Assembly: GCA_029834535.1 (NCBI GenBank)
Contig: JAQMWT010000112.1
Location: 1 to 53,173, forward strand
Length of the DNA stretch: 53,173 nucleotides
Source: Chrysophaeum taylorii
Taxonomy: Eukaryota; Sar; Pelagophyceae; Pelagomonadales; Pelagomonadaceae
Direction of reading: 5' to 3'
Shown: positions 40,580-53,112 of the stretch, piece after piece
Position numbering within the stretch: position 1 is the first letter of the stretch
Layout of the letters: every line of letters starts with the position of its first letter
Translations under genes and position numbers: made by a program
Notes under the pieces: model-generated
The model's input: the letters and a program-made list of their open reading frames with translations, nothing else
The model's database searches: none
What the model was told of the DNA's origin: nothing

Positions 40580-40675
40580 TGTGAGGAAGCTACGACACTT
40601 ACCCCTGCACCACGTATCCAGTATCCCTACGTCATTCTCTTATCGCTAGTCTAACGCCCCATTCCAGTTGTCACA
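40580..40675 (+). repeat. copia-2 5' LTR (short)
   Basis: 96 bp with perfect 5-bp ends TGTGA...TCACA, directly followed by a primer site. The left boundary rests on those ends alone, since no second LTR copy is in the window; 96 bp is short for a copia LTR. Confidence 0.6.
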
Positions 40676-40690
40676 TGGTAGCAGGTGCAG
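40676..40690 (+). other. copia-2 primer-binding site
   Basis: TGGTAGCAGGTGCAG. The first nine bases are complementary to the 3' end of eukaryotic initiator tRNA-Met (CTGCTACCA), the classical primer. This contrasts with the half-tRNA site of copia-1. Confidence 0.7.
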
Positions 40691-40785
40691 CGTTCGTTCG
40701 TTTCGATCGAACCTGTGCTTGACTTCACGTCGACTCCTCATCGGCTTCAGTTCATTGCTACGTGTTCGGTTCGTTCTCGTTTATC

Positions 40786-41687
40786 ATGTCCTCGATCGAA
40801 ATTAAAGATAGCAAGCTTTCGCAAAAACTTGATGCCTTCAGCGGTGAGCGACATCTTTTTCACCAATGGACCCGGCGCCTGGAAAACATGATCATTTCCA
40901 CCGGTGATCGCATTATCTTGACCAACGACACTTGGACCAGCATTTCCGCCTCTGGCTGCTCTGATGGAGAATTTGGTGTTAAGCAGCAACGTTGGTACTC
41001 TGCACTGTTTATGGCACTTCCAATGCATGATACTGATCGTGCGGATATCCGTAAAAACCGCGATATGAACTTCACGCGGCTTTACAAGCGCATTACCGAT
41101 GTTTACATGGGCCATGGGGATCGTGTCGCTCAGCATGCAATTGCTTCCTTGCATTCCTTGGTATGCAACAATATTGATGAACTTGAGTCTTTTCTTAACG
41201 AGTCTGTTCTTAACAAGTTCATCACCGGTGTTCAAGTTGCTCGGCATCATCAAGATTTCCCTGACACTCTTGCATTGCAGTTGCTTCAGACGAAAATCCC
41301 CGACTCGATCTTGTCTAAGGATCTCATCGCCCTTGACCCTAAACTGCGCACATATGATGGTTTTGTTATCGCCTTAACAGTAAAGTTTTCGATTATCTTC
41401 AGACCAAGTCTGCGCTTGTCCATGCTACGCTCCGTGAGGGTCCCCGCCGTCGTGAACGTTGCAACTTTTGCGGTCGTACCAAACATCCTTCGGATAAATG
41501 CCTTCATCGTCTCAATGCTTTGCGCTCCCAACAGCGTTCTCGCCCTCGCCCACCTTTCCGTTCCCGGCCTTCGCCTCCATTTCCCCGTGGTTCTTTCCAT
41601 CGCAAGCGCCCACGCCCTACTGACCTTTGTCACTTCTGTGGTATTCCTGGCCATCACCAGAAGGATTGTCGTAAGCGCCAGCGATAG
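40786..41687 (+). pseudogene. copia-2 gag with two zinc knuckles
   Basis: Start at ATG 40786 (MSSIEIKDSKLSQKLDAFSG). The gag core includes FHQWTRRLENMI and HDTDRADIRKNRD, in the style of copia UBN2 gag. Around 41378 a missing T in a T-run moves the frame. Afterwards CNFCGRTKHPSDKC and CHFCGIPGHHQKDC give two canonical CX2CX4HX4C knuckles. The frame ends at TAG (41685-41687) and pol continues in the same frame directly after it. It forms particles and binds RNA. Confidence 0.8.
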
Positions 41688-44600
41688 TTGCTCTCCCAAG
41701 CCGCAGCCCGCCCTCGCCCTCGTCCCCAATACCCACCTCGATCCAATCCCCTCTACCCACCTCGATCCAATCCCCAATACCCACCTCGACCCCATCCACC
41801 ATTCTACCAAAACTATCTTTCCGCCCCCATCCCACTCTTGCCCCCATCTCAACCCTCTCCGCCGCTTCTTGCGTTGCCACCCTCCACCACACCCTCTGTC
41901 CCACCTTCCACCGCCATATCCCCTCCTGGCCCATCTCTTTCTGCACCCACCTATCCGTCTTTCAAATTCCTTCTTCTTTCCATCTCCGCCTCCATTCACC
42001 AAGTCCTTTCCTCCACCAATGCCCTTACCGCTCTGCTCACCGCTCGTGAGCGCGACTACCTGCACAGCAACAACCTTCGCCTCGTCGTCTACGATACCGG
42101 GGCCAACGTCAATCTCTTCAATTCCCCTGCTGGTTTCACTGACCTTGACAATACTCAACAGCACAACATCACTTCTGCTATCGGCACTGGCTCTGTTTCT
42201 GGTTCTGGCACTGCTCACTTAACGTTCCCTTCAATTGGTCCTCTTGACAATCGTGGTCTTCCTTCTCCTGCACCCGCTCTTTCCGCCCCTCATGGCATCG
42301 ATGTCGCGTTCCCGCATACCCTCATATCTCCTGGCCTTGGTGACAAACGGATTCTTTCGGATCATGCCCTTGCGCAAGTTGGTTACGATTGTCATACGAT
42401 TCAGGATGTTGGCCTTACTCACCCGCAACGAATTTTACGTCACCGTCAAACGCATCACGTTATTCCCCTGCTTCGTCGCTGTGGTCTTCTTTTGATCGTC
42501 TGTTGGATCGGCAATACGACCGCTGCGCCCTACGCGGACTTCGTTTCACCTTTTGTGGCATTTTCTTCTTGCCCTCGCGTACATGACCCTTGTGCGTTTC
42601 CCGTTGTGTCTCAACGCACTCAACTTACCTTCGACCTTCGGCATGCTCGTCTTGGTCACTATAGTCCCTCTTATATCCGACGTTTGTCTTCTCTCGCTGT
42701 TGGCGCACCGCTGTTCCCCAGCTCCGCGTCTCTTTCTTTTTGTCCTGCTTGTGCTCTAGGTAAAATGCATGCTGCGCGTGTTGGCCAACGTAAAGCACAT
42801 GCCTCCACTTCCACCTCGCTTCCTGCCACCGAGCCTTTGTCCCGCCCACGTGCCTTTGCGCCCTATCTTATTATCCACGCAGATCTCATGTTTACAGGCG
42901 TTCCTTTTTTCATTTACCACGACCGTGCCATCCTTACGTTTGTCGATGATCATACGCGCCGCCGCACACGTTACTTTGCCCCACGACACGATGCACTTAC
43001 GAACGCTCGTCAACTCGAACTTTTCTGTCTACCGTGGTTCGCCCATTTGGATATCGCATCGCCCTCATCTACACCGATCGTGACCGCTCTCTTATGGGCC
43101 AATTCGAAACCTTCTGTCTGGACAACAACATCGCCCTCAAACGGGCTCCTGCTGCTCAGTCCAAAACTTCACAGGCGCACGCTTTTTCTGGTGTTGTGGA
43201 GCGCTCTCATCGCGCAACTGCGGATATTGCTCGCACTCTTTGGTGCATGCGCACCGTCCACCTGATTTTTGGCGTTGGGCCATGGAAACGGCTGACTTCA
43301 TCTCCGAGCGCATGCCAAACCCCTCTAACCCTGGTTACATGACGCCATATGAAATGCTACATGAAACTCTCCCCCGTGTCGATTTTCTTCGTGTTTGGGG
43401 CTGTCCTGCTGCAATTCTTACTGGCGATAAATGGCCTACCAAAGCTATAACAGGTATCTTCATTGGGTATCCCTCTGCCGGACCTGGTTATCGCATATTG
43501 CTTCGACGCTCCACTTGTCCGGTCATCCATTCATCTATTGACGCTCTTTTTGACGAAAATTTTGCCATGCGTAAGTCTCTGTCCTCCCAACCCCTTCCTC
43601 CTCCTCTTGAGGATTCTCGTTTCCCTGACTTATTTTATTATGACCCTCGTTTGTCTTCCGCTGTTGCTCCCTTGTCTCCTGTTTTTCATGCTCAGGAGCC
43701 GGCCTTATCGGGACTGATCACCCCAGAAACAATACCACAACCGTCAACGGACAATACGAAAAGTGCACCATTACGTCGAGCCAAAAGGGGCCGACCGCGC
43801 AAAGTCGACCAAAGCGCATTACCAACCAACACCAACAAACCATCGAACTTTCATTCTAGCGTTCGTCCACAACCCAACGTCAATTCTGTCTGTCCTCAAC
43901 GTAATGTCGATTCTGTTTCCTCCTGTCATACTGTCGATTCTGTTTCCTCCTGTCACTCTCTGTATGTCTCTTATTCTAGCTTTCGTTTGTTAGTTCACTA
44001 TGTCTTCCTTCCCCTTTGTCTAGCTCACACCCTTGTTGATCCCCATGCTGTCCATGTTCATTACTCTGCTTCTGAAGAAACCTCTCAGTATTCTTACATT
44101 GACGACGGCGCTATCACTTCCACACACTTACGCGAAGCTTTGGCTCAGACAAATCCTGAGCGTCCTGGCTGGTTGCAAGCCATCGCCAAAGAATATCATT
44201 CCCTCGGTCAGCTTGGTTGCTGGGATGTTGTTCGCGTTCCTTCGACTTTTTCTGGCAACATCTGTACCCTCAAGTGGATCCTCCGCAAGAAGTATGACTC
44301 TGGCCGCTTCAAATCGTACAAGGCTCGCCTCGTTGTCCGCGGTTACACCCAGGTTCACGGCATTGATTATCACGACACCTACTCGCCGGTTGCTAACATC
44401 GTCACCATGCGTTTCTTTCTAACTTTTGTTGCTGTTCATGACTGGGATTTGCACAAGTTGGACGTCAGCTCCGCTTTTATCCAAGCTCTCATTGACGAAG
44501 ACATCTATGTCTGGCCACCCGAAGGCTATGCTCCTCGCCAACCCACCGATGGTTCCAAAATCGTTTACAAGCGCCGTCGCTCTTAGTATGGTTGCAAACA

Positions 44601-45154
44601 AGCTTGTCGTAATTGGTGGCTTTATTTGGAACGCTTCCTTGTCAATGATTGTGGCTTCGTCCGCGGATCTGGTGACACTTGCAGTTACAAGCTCGTACTT
44701 AATTCTACCGTTGTCCTACGTCTCGTTCTTGTCGTTGATGATCTTCTCGTGGCGCACCCTCGTCATTGCCTTGGCCATTACCAAGCCTTCTTCCTCCGTT
44801 TCCGAACCTTCACTGACGTCAACGAGCTTGATCTGACCACTTACGTTTGTCTTCGCATTACGCGTGATCGCCCTCGACGCACGCTCACTCTTGACCAATC
44901 CCATGCCATCCGTGAAATCCTTACCGAACATCGCTTCATCAACAGTAAACCCGAACTGACTCCCGCTCCCAAAGGTCTTCATCTTTCTGCGGCTGATTGT
45001 CCTGCTCCTGGCTCTCCATATCACGTCTTCGTGGCGCGCATCCCTTTTCGTCGTATTGTTGGCTGTGTTTTATTTATCTCCATCATGACTCGCCCTGATA
45101 TCACTTGGTCCGTCAAACAGTGTGCACGTTTTTCACACAATCATGGTAAACCCC
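41688..45154 (+). pseudogene. copia-2 pol: protease, integrase, RT (truncated)
   Basis: A Pro-rich linker precedes the protease active site VVYDTGANVNLF (about 42089). The pre-integrase zinc region reads HARLGHYSPSYI...CPACALGK, and the integrase core follows (IIHADLM, TFVDDHTRRR, HAFSGVVERSHR). RT shows LKWILRKKYDSG, YKARLVVRGYTQVHGIDY, YSPVANIVTMR, LDVSSAFIQA and the catalytic VVDD in LVLVVDDLLVAHP, ending at RRIVGCVLFISIMTRPDITW. Damage: frame slips near 43020 and 43230, and a TAG at 44584-44586 in the conserved S-L-Y-G-x-K-Q region, replacing Leu. RNase H is missing because copy C inserted at 45155. Confidence 0.88.
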
Positions 45155-45468
45155 TGCAGAGCATTAGCAAGCAGTGGCAAGTCACCTGGGAAACCATCCC
45201 GTCTCATCATGAACGTCTGGAAGTATTTTATTCGGGGAATGAAAAGGTATGTTCCCTATATCCTTAGAACACGACAGGCGGCATCTAGAACTACACGAGA
45301 AAGGTAAAGTGTATAGTGCTACATACCTCGGGACGCGCTAGACCATGATGATGAGCGTAGGCACAAATCATAGGACTATTTGATTGTGTAGAAAGGAAGA
45401 AGAAGGGTAAGGAAGAGATCACGTTCTCGACGGACGGATAAGGGTAAGAGGCAGCAGATTTCTCTGCA
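45155..45468 (-). repeat. copia-1 copy C 3' LTR
   Basis: 314 bp with CTCTGCA/TGCAGAG ends, followed on plus by the polypurine tract complement CCCCCTCGAG (45469-45478). The left flank is ACCCC from copia-2. Confidence 0.92.
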
Positions 45469-45606
45469 CCCCCTCGAGATGTCTTAAGCGCAAGGTGCGA
45501 CTGTAGAGCATCTCTTGAGAAAGATGATGATGAAGAAAAAGGAGGGAATGCAGTCTTGATGGTCACAGAGGTCACATACGATGCATCAAGAGTATAGAAG
45601 GGTCTT

Positions 45607-47338
45607 AGGACTTGGACTTGGTGGAGCTGAGAGTCGATTTGACCCTTTCGAACAGAACATCAAGAAACACAGATACAACAGACAGTGTGTTAGGATTATC
45701 AATCATCATCAGTTTCTGCTGTAAGGTGGTGAACACCAATAGCTGAATGATGTGGTGCCAAGAGAAGGATGAGTGCAAGTAGAGCATTCAGTATGGATGG
45801 CGACAGAGAATCTAGTTGAAAGGTGTCCAGTTGGTTTTCCAACAAAAAGTTGGACTTGGCGAACGAAGATAGAATAGTCTTCAGATTCACATGAGAGCGG
45901 ACGGAAGGCTCTGAAGCATGAGAGCAACTTGTCACGTAGATTAAGGAGGTGATCGTCCGGGGAGGAGTGGTTGGTAGCATGTTGGTCATGAGCGGTGAGT
46001 GTTAAGCGAGACAACAGCTCTGTGATCTTGTACAGTGTACAAGTAACACGTGGGTGTTGGCTGTAGGAGGGAAGAGCCGGTTCTCCAGGGAGGTGATTGA
46101 AGCAATGGCAGCCTCGGTAATATAGATTCGAGAAGAGTTCCCTGGAGTTGGTAGACTTGCTGGCACAGGACGTCGAAATCAGCAAGCGAAGCAGAAGGCG
46201 TAGGTAACGATGGCGAAGATATCTCCAGAGTAGCGTCTAGCGTGGAGTGTGAGTAGTTTAACGACGTTTCGGTCAACACATGCTGTGCAAGTAGGGGGTA
46301 TTTCGCGTTTAGAAAGTGCAGAAAGTCTTGATGTTCTGCCGGAGTATAGGTGGGGCCGAACATTACATCCAGGAGTGATGGCGGCTTTGTATCATCTGAG
46401 GATGATACGTAGTCGTCAAGATGTTGTGCCCACGATTGGGCATCAGTATTAATCTCATGGTGGTATTTGGAGGGCTTGAACATAGCCTGAGTTTTACGAG
46501 CCTGTGTTCGCACGAGAGTTACTAAAAAGTTAAGATGCTCCAGTTGCATCTGAGTAATAAGCCGAAGATCCAGTGCGAATGGCAGTTGAGTGGTGGAGTC
46601 TGTGGCTGCATCGGTTACTGATAAGACTAAATGAGCAAGTGACGGATGTTGCGTTAGACTGCTAGTCAAGAGAGTATGTAGCTCCTTTGGCAAATGATAC
46701 GTGCGTATGATGGTTGCGCGTATATGACCAGCTGAGCACCCATCACAGGAGGGTTGGAAGGAAGTAGCATTACGTGCACATACGATAGGTTGTATAGGCA
46801 CCTGATCGGTGTTGTGATAATGGGGATGTGACCATTCTTCTTATGGTCGTCCGTGTTGAGGTGACTCAGCACTTCAGTGGGGAGTTCACGAGGTGTTTGT
46901 GCCTTGGAACTGTACGTGGTCGAGACTAGGAAAGTCGATTGTCCACGATCATTGAGGCACTGCGTAAAAAAAGGAAAGCGACAAAAAGAAACGTTCGCGT
47001 TTGGGGCATCTGTTGCAGCCAATAGAATCAATAGCAGGAGCAGCTTCCCAAAGTACAGTAATGGGTAAGCGCATGGATATGAATGTGGTCAGGTCTACAA
47101 ACAATGGAAAGTCAGTAGGCTCCTAGGTCAGTGTGAGTTCCACTCGCATAAAAGAAGAGAGAAATGGGGTGACAGGGAAACGGAAGTTCTCGAGGAGAGA
47201 GATTCCTCGCTTGTAAGCAGCATAGTCAATACTGAGGCCGTCCTGGAACGTCGTCAGCGACTGAGGCGAGATATGCACGGCTAGTGTCGGTGCAAACGCA
47301 GCAGGCAGTGTCAGTGTGGTAGCAGTTGTAGCAGTCAT
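45607..47338 (-). pseudogene. copia-1 ORF3, copy C
   Basis: Starts at ATG 47338 (MTATTATTLTLPAAFAPTL) about 210 bp after the pol stop and ends near 45607 (LFERVKSTLSSTKSKS). It is read in several frames: 47338-47123, 47031-46830, 46801-45990, 45989-45790 and the end. Features: ENFRFPVTPFLSSFMR; PRELPTEVLSHLNTDDHKK; a Cys-containing block, CARNATSFQPSCDGCSAGHIR; an acidic middle; and near the end a hydrophobic run, SILNALLALILLLAPHHSAIG, that could be a membrane segment or buried helix. Nominal length is about 570 residues. The protein is present in all three copies and unlike any retrotransposon protein I recognise. Confidence 0.6.
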
Positions 47339-47548
47339 GGTTCGTTGCTTTTGCGACAACCTGGGGGAAGGTTCGGCCGTGGAGAGCGATAAAGGACCGT
47401 CCTTCAACCGACTAGTGAGATGCCGCGGCCACGGGAGTGTCAATAAAAGACATGAACAACACTCGCCCGCGTACAATAATTTGTGGCAAAAGAAGGTAAG
47501 GCCAGGGCTTGTTTAACGACGTTGCGGTCACTAGAGTTAGGCATCTTC

Positions 47549-48412
47549 AATCCTGTAAAGGCTTGTCGTCAGAAGCATGATGCATACCGAGTAGAGAACG
47601 AAAAGTGGAGAACTCAGCAGCAAGTGGCTTTGTAAAACCATCCGCCACGTCCAGCTTGCCGGGAACATGATGGACTCGTATTTTCTGTAGCGAGATGTAC
47701 TCACGGATTTTAAACCATCTGGTCGACAGTGCCTTGGATCGAGAGGACCCATCTGGGTTATTAGAGGTGTGAACAGCGGCAGCATTGTCAGACAAGAGGG
47801 GTAGGCTTCTGATGAAGCGCATATCTTCAGCAATTGGGTTGTCATTGTCATCGAAGTCGACAGGGTCAGCGGTGTTCTCACCATTAGCATGTTGACGTAG
47901 AAGGTGGGGTTGACGACAAAGGAGAGTTCCAACAGCAGCTTGCGTAGCCAAACAGCTTCAACAGCACAAATACTGAGGGCAATCAACTCAGCTTCGTGAG
48001 TTGAGCAGGAGACAATCGGTTGAAGTTTGCTTTTCCAACCAATAAGGCAGTCGAAAAGATAGAAGACAAACCCGGTGGTAGATTTCCTATCTTCCTGTGC
48101 TAAGGAAGGGGCATTGTCAGCGTAAACCATGGCAACTAAGGGGTCAAACTGTCCAGTAGGTACATCCTGCGGTTGGTAGTCGACCACAGAGGATAGATCA
48201 ATTCGATTAGCGGAGACAGTGCGAAGGTGAGCTTCAATGGCATTACCCTTAGGATGGAACCAGAGGCGAAGTGAGCGGTTTTCCGGCTTCTTGAGGTAGC
48301 GAAGCAAATGCTCTAGCATTTGGACGTGAACATACGTAGGTGCATGCATACCACGCGAACATCTGCCCAAGGCTTGCGAGAAGTCAGGTCTGCAGGCCAC
48401 TTGCATGAACAC
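47549..48412 (-). pseudogene. copia-1 RNase H, copy C
   Basis: The C-terminal pol domain: PENRSLRLWFHPKGNAIEAHLR, VYADNAPSLAQEDRKSTTGFVFYLFDCLIGWKSK (Asp), CSTHEAELIALSICAVEAVWLRKLLLELSF (Glu), then a frame slip near 47870. It ends with IQKIRVHHVPGKLDVADGFTKPLA and a stop at 47547. This is the typical copia RNase H with the HVPGKxxxADxxTK tail. Confidence 0.85.
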
Positions 48413-51400
48413 CAGCTTGCTAAGAGGATGGCAAAGTGCGAATTGATGTACAACTCTGTTTCAGAGCTGGGAGTGCCATCTTTATACTTGAAGGACGATG
48501 ACATAGGATATTTAAGCGGGGTCAGTTGCTGCAAGACTGGGTGATCAGCGAAGAGTTCCTCCAGCTTGGCTTGCACATCCAGAGAAATGGAACCGTCAGA
48601 TGTGCGACACGCACGCATGCCTAGGAGGGTATGGACAGGTTCAAACTGCTCTACAGCATACCGTTTGTGGAGGGCATCCTGTAACTCGGTACGAAGAGGG
48701 TCATCATTGGATACAATAACAATGTCGTCTACAGACAGACTGCTTACGACGAACTTAGCATGTGCGGATACTCGAGCATATAGGCAAGAGTCCAAATGCA
48801 GGCGTCTGTAGCCAAGGCTACGGAAGAAGCCGTCTATCTCTTTGTTCCGACGAGATGGTGATTGCCGAAGTTCATAAAGTGACTTCAGCAGTTCCGGTAG
48901 ACGTCGGCCCTTGTACTTAGCGTCATCGGGGTCGATAAGCTCGATGCAGTCTGGTAGCTGAACATATACGCTGGCATCAATGTCAGACTGAACGAAGGCG
49001 TTCGGGACGTCTGCATGGTAGACAGGCAATTGCTTGTATGCGGCAATAGCTAGTAGTACCCGGATTGCGGTTATGGTGGCCATGGGGCTGAAGGTGCCAA
49101 AGAAATCGGCGCCAAGAGATGCTAGGAAGCCACGTAGTACGAGGCGAGCCTTGTGCTTAACGTATTTGCCTGCCGAGTCTGTTTTAATCTTCAGCACCAT
49201 CTTGCTGTCAATAGGACGAGAGACACCGTCGGGTAAGGAAAGTTTGAAGCAGCCAAAGCGTATAATGTCGTGGAGTTCCTTGGCGATGGCCTTGAGGTAG
49301 GCGTGCCTGTTTTCAGGCGACAAACCGTGGAGGCACTTAAGTTTATATTCGTCAATGGAAACGTCAGCTTCTTGGACCTGATATTCGTCAGGACCAACAA
49401 TGGCAGGTGAATTATAGTTTAGCGACGTTGCGGTCGAGGCAGTGTGCGCAACTTCGGGATAAGCGGAAGCGGCGTCAGTGGGAGTAGGAGAGGCAGATTC
49501 CAGTTGAATATGGATAGTAGGGTCGGTGTGTAAGACCTGGGTGATAAGCTCTGTAGAGACCAGAAGGTATTCCTCCAAGTCAGCCAGAGATGCAGAAGTA
49601 GCGCCAAACTCGGAGGACTTGTGATCAATAAAGCTGGTCGGCGCCAGGTACGTAAGCGCATATTGTAAGGAAGAAGTGCCGAAGGCAGCAGCGTGCTCAG
49701 TGAACGCAGATAAAAGGTGCTGAGGAATGGGGCACGCAGGTGAACCATCAGCAGTTAAAAAGGTTGCAGCGGGGATGCTGGATGCGCACTTGGCGTGGGC
49801 GAAGTAACCATCGACGTGCGGGTAGCGGGCAAGTAAGTCAGTGCGCAACGGGAGAAGAAGACGAGCTAACAACGCATGTTCCCCCTCTGAGCAGATAGCA
49901 GACCAGAGGATACCACCACTGAGATGAAGGGCGGAGAGGGCGGGAGACTTGAACGTAAGAAAGTGGTGGCGAAGATCCCAGCGGAAATCGCCACCAGCGG
50001 CTTTGTAAGCACCAATAGTAGACGCTTGTAACCGGGCTCGGATAGTTTTCATAGAAGTGGCCTTGCGGGTGTTGGGCTGTTTGGAACCTGGGACAAGAAT
50101 GAGGTCATCTTGTGCAAAAAGGTCTTTGTAAGAAGGAAGCAAGGGCGGCGGTGACATAGAGCCAGAATCGTCGGCGAGAGTGTTAGAAGAGGGAGAAGAG
50201 GCAGGAGCAGGGGACGAAGAAGGAGCTGAAGGAGGTGGGGAGTGCCCCCTCTGAGGATGAGGAGTCCGTGTCCCCCTCTGAATGACATGGTCTTGGATAG
50301 CGGTGTGGGGTGTGAGCGAGAAAGGCGCGGGAGGAGCATGATGCGGAGGAGCAAGTTCAGGATCAGGAGTAGGATGCTGAAGCATGTAGAGGAATTGCAG
50401 CTTGGACGAAACACGAATTTGTCCGTTTTCAGGGTTGAGGACGACGTCAGCGAGATGGTCGACGCGAGGGGAGACGAGCGGGTTTTGCGCGTTGGCGCAA
50501 CAGAGATATAAATATTTGCGGCGGCACGGTTCCCACTTGTGGTGTTCATGGGGCTCCAATAGAAGGTAACATTCAGCGCCAAAAATCTTGAGCATATCAT
50601 GTTGGGGAGTGTTGAGTTGGTTGTAGAGTAGCTGTTGCGGACTCAGGATAGCATGATGAATGCGCTCGAGCGTGGCGTTCGGGAGAAGGTTGTAGCTTTG
50701 AACGGTGTGTATCACCGCCCACGGGAGCATGATGGCTGGTTCCACGATCTTGGCGCCACGATAGTGAGCATTAAGGAGAGAACGAAGGCGAGTTGAGGAG
50801 GCGGAGGCGATGAAACCGATGGCGGACTCAACTTCAAAGTTAAAGTGGTGCATGTACGGCGGGAAGGCGATGAGTTGAATGCCCTTATCGACGCGGTACG
50901 GGGAAGTAATGTGCTGGCTAAAGTAGGGCTTGAAGCCATCGGAGTAGAGGGTGCGCATGTGCACGTTGAGTTGTGTACGACAAAAGTCATACACAAAATC
51001 CAGAGCTTGAGTGAACTCCGTGGTTGGTGGTGCGTGTAAAGTACGCCAAGAGAAATTTCGAAATGAGTTCCTTGAAGACGATGATATGTGTGAAGCCTCC
51101 CCATTCGGATGGGATGGTCACATAGCCGCCGTCGCACGCCCAGACTTCGCCGGCTTTGTGAGTTTGCTCAAAAGAAGGCTTGGTCGCATTGAAATGCTTG
51201 TGCGGGTGGCGCTTGTTGTGTGCGATGCAGTCGGTGCATAAGTCGCGATATGGTATGTCAGAAGCAGAGAATCCAGGGCGAGCAAGTACGTTGGGGGCCT
51301 TGGCAGCGACGTTGTCGGGGCAGTGATGCACCCGGTGGAAGCGATTGGCACGTTCTTTGGCATTGAGATATTCGGTGGATCCGTGTGCGAGGGACTTACG
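48313..51400 (-). CDS. copia-1 integrase and reverse transcriptase, copy C
   Basis: An 893-residue open frame (50994-48313), preceded in shifted frames (51363-50987) by the integrase start: RDLCTDCIAHNKRHPHKHF, then VWACDGGYVTIP (first Asp) and HIIVFKELISKFLLAYFTRT. In the long frame LYSDGFKPYFS and HFNFEVESAIGFIAS give the second Asp and the Glu region. A Pro/Ser-rich linker follows. RT shows VLKIKTDSAGKYVKHKARLVLRG, GTFSPMATITAIRVLLAIA, YHADVPNAFVQSDI, LKSLYELRQSPSRRNKEID and SVDD in place of YVDD (LSVDDIVIV). Integrase inserts cDNA; RT makes it. Confidence 0.88.
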
Positions 51401-51559
51401 AGGAATGGGATGAGCGGAATATGCCGTTTGCGCCGAACATCGAACTTGAGTTCGGTGTCTAAGGCAGGGGAAGGCGGTGCGTCGTCATCCTGGTGCGCAG
51501 CAGGGTCACTTGGAGGTGCATCCTCATCATCACGAGTAACGAGAGTATCTTCGTAGGAC

Positions 51560-53112
51560 GAAGATATAGTTTAACGACATTTCGGTCAAGCAGTTGCTGG
51601 AAATAGACATCATAAAAGCTTGTGCCAAAGACAAGGTATCTGTGCTGCACGTGGTGGAAGCTGATCAACGGTCATGAAATTGGATACATAGGATTTCTTC
51701 GTCACGGCAGCAGTATGTTGGAAGGTAGGGTCCAACATAAGGATTAAATATCGGCAACGAGGAGCGAAGTTGCTTGTACAGAGTGCTGTACGTACCGGCA
51801 GGCAGAGCATTGCTGAGCATGTCACAGCAAAGGTCATGGCGTAGAGACAAGAGGGAAGATTCCTGTTGTTTGGTGTGGTTGTTAGCACGAATCAACTCCG
51901 GTCGAGTGGGGTAGCGTAATTTCCCGTTGCGAGGGTCGAGTAAAATAATATTGGCATACCCTCGGACGGTGGGCAATGGAGCAAGCATGGAGTGGATTTT
52001 AGAGCCGAGTTTGCGGTCACTTCCACGAAGGTACCCTATATAGCGACTATGAGATAGGTGGTGATCTTCCAGAGCAAAATGAGAATCCTTGTAGTCGAAA
52101 GAGTGTCGGTGGCCTTGTAGGTAAGGCAGCCAGGCATCACAGAGAGCATATGGACAAGATTTTTTGTATGGCGGTGCCATAGGTGGCAGCGGAGCCAACT
52201 TGGGGAAGGGCTAGACTATCCACAAGTAACCCATAAACGCTCCAAATGTATGGACCTGTCCGGTCGCGGGGGATGTCGGAAGCAGTGAAACGTATACGTG
52301 CTTCCAAAAGCGTCGATGGAATCTGATATTTGGTGGTGGCGTTCTCTATGGTGAGGTTGCCGTCGGAATGGTGGCCACCAGTTAAGAGTAGGAGTTGTGT
52401 GATGCTGATGAGGTTGTAAGTAGTAACCTGTGTGACGGTTGGTTAGTTTCGAAAACGGTTATGTAATAAGGACACAGGAGTGGGTGAGTTAGTGTGTAAG
52501 CTGGCAAACAAGTTATAGAGGATTGTAAAAACCTTGACGTGTATAGGGTACGTTGCATTGGGTAGCGGCTCCATAGAGGAGCGTTTAAAGCACAACTGAT
52601 GATAAGTACACTCGGATTGAACAGAGTGAGTACGTTGCTCGTGAGCCTGTTGTGAGTGAAGGCGAAGCAGTAACATATTGAGGGATTCAAGGTCAGCCAT
52701 AGTAAGCTGAGCAGAACCTGTGCAGAGTAGGTGCAAACGTTTCAGGAACGGGATATATGGAGGATCGGGACACCCGGATCCAGTCTTTGGATACGTGTTT
52801 AGGTAGCCAAAGTCGCTTGGGAATAGCTTTGTAGATCATCCACGATCTTTAGGAGGGGCGTGGATGGAGGATAGGCCACGACAATAATTTAATTGGTCAA
52901 GTAGAATATCTGCGTGCGATGCATATCCATCTTCCTCTAGATTGGTAGTCGCCACAGAGGTAGGTCGGGAACCTATCAACAACATCGACACAGTAATCAA
53001 GTGTAGTATGGATAAGGTTGCCACTGTGATGTGGTCTGATGACAGTATTATGGAGAAGCGTCATCTCCGCCAGTAGTACCAAGGGCGGAGTAGCTTGATT
53101 GACAGACAACAT
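51560..53112 (-). pseudogene. copia-1 pol N-terminal extension, copy C
   Basis: Reading starts near ATG 53112 (MLSVNQATPPLVLLAEMTLL) or ATG 52985 (MLLIGSRPTSVATTNLEEDG). It continues through several frames to 51665 (LQGHRHSFDYKDSHFALEDH, GYANIILLDPRNGKLRYP, RHDLCCDMLSNALPAGTYSTLY). It precedes the integrase zinc region by about 250 bp. Conserved with copy B at the protein level, but no known domain is visible. It has no counterpart in copia-2. Confidence 0.55.

Larger units (their letters stand above)
40580..45154 (+). mobile_element. copia-2 element, 3' part displaced by copia-1
   Basis: A Ty1/copia element with a short LTR, tRNA-Met-type primer site, gag with two zinc knuckles, protease, integrase and RT. 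It stops in the RT-RNase H connection at 45154, where the LTR of copia-1 copy C begins. The 3' LTR must lie beyond copy C, outside the window. Confidence 0.85.

Noticed and set aside
41370..41385. Programmed -1 frameshift site in copia-2 gag
   Set aside because: The T-run does not form a canonical slippery heptamer; loss of one T explains the frame change more simply.
45607..47338. Envelope gene for copia-1 ORF3
   Set aside because: No signal peptide, no fusion-type or glycoprotein features; one hydrophobic stretch is not enough.
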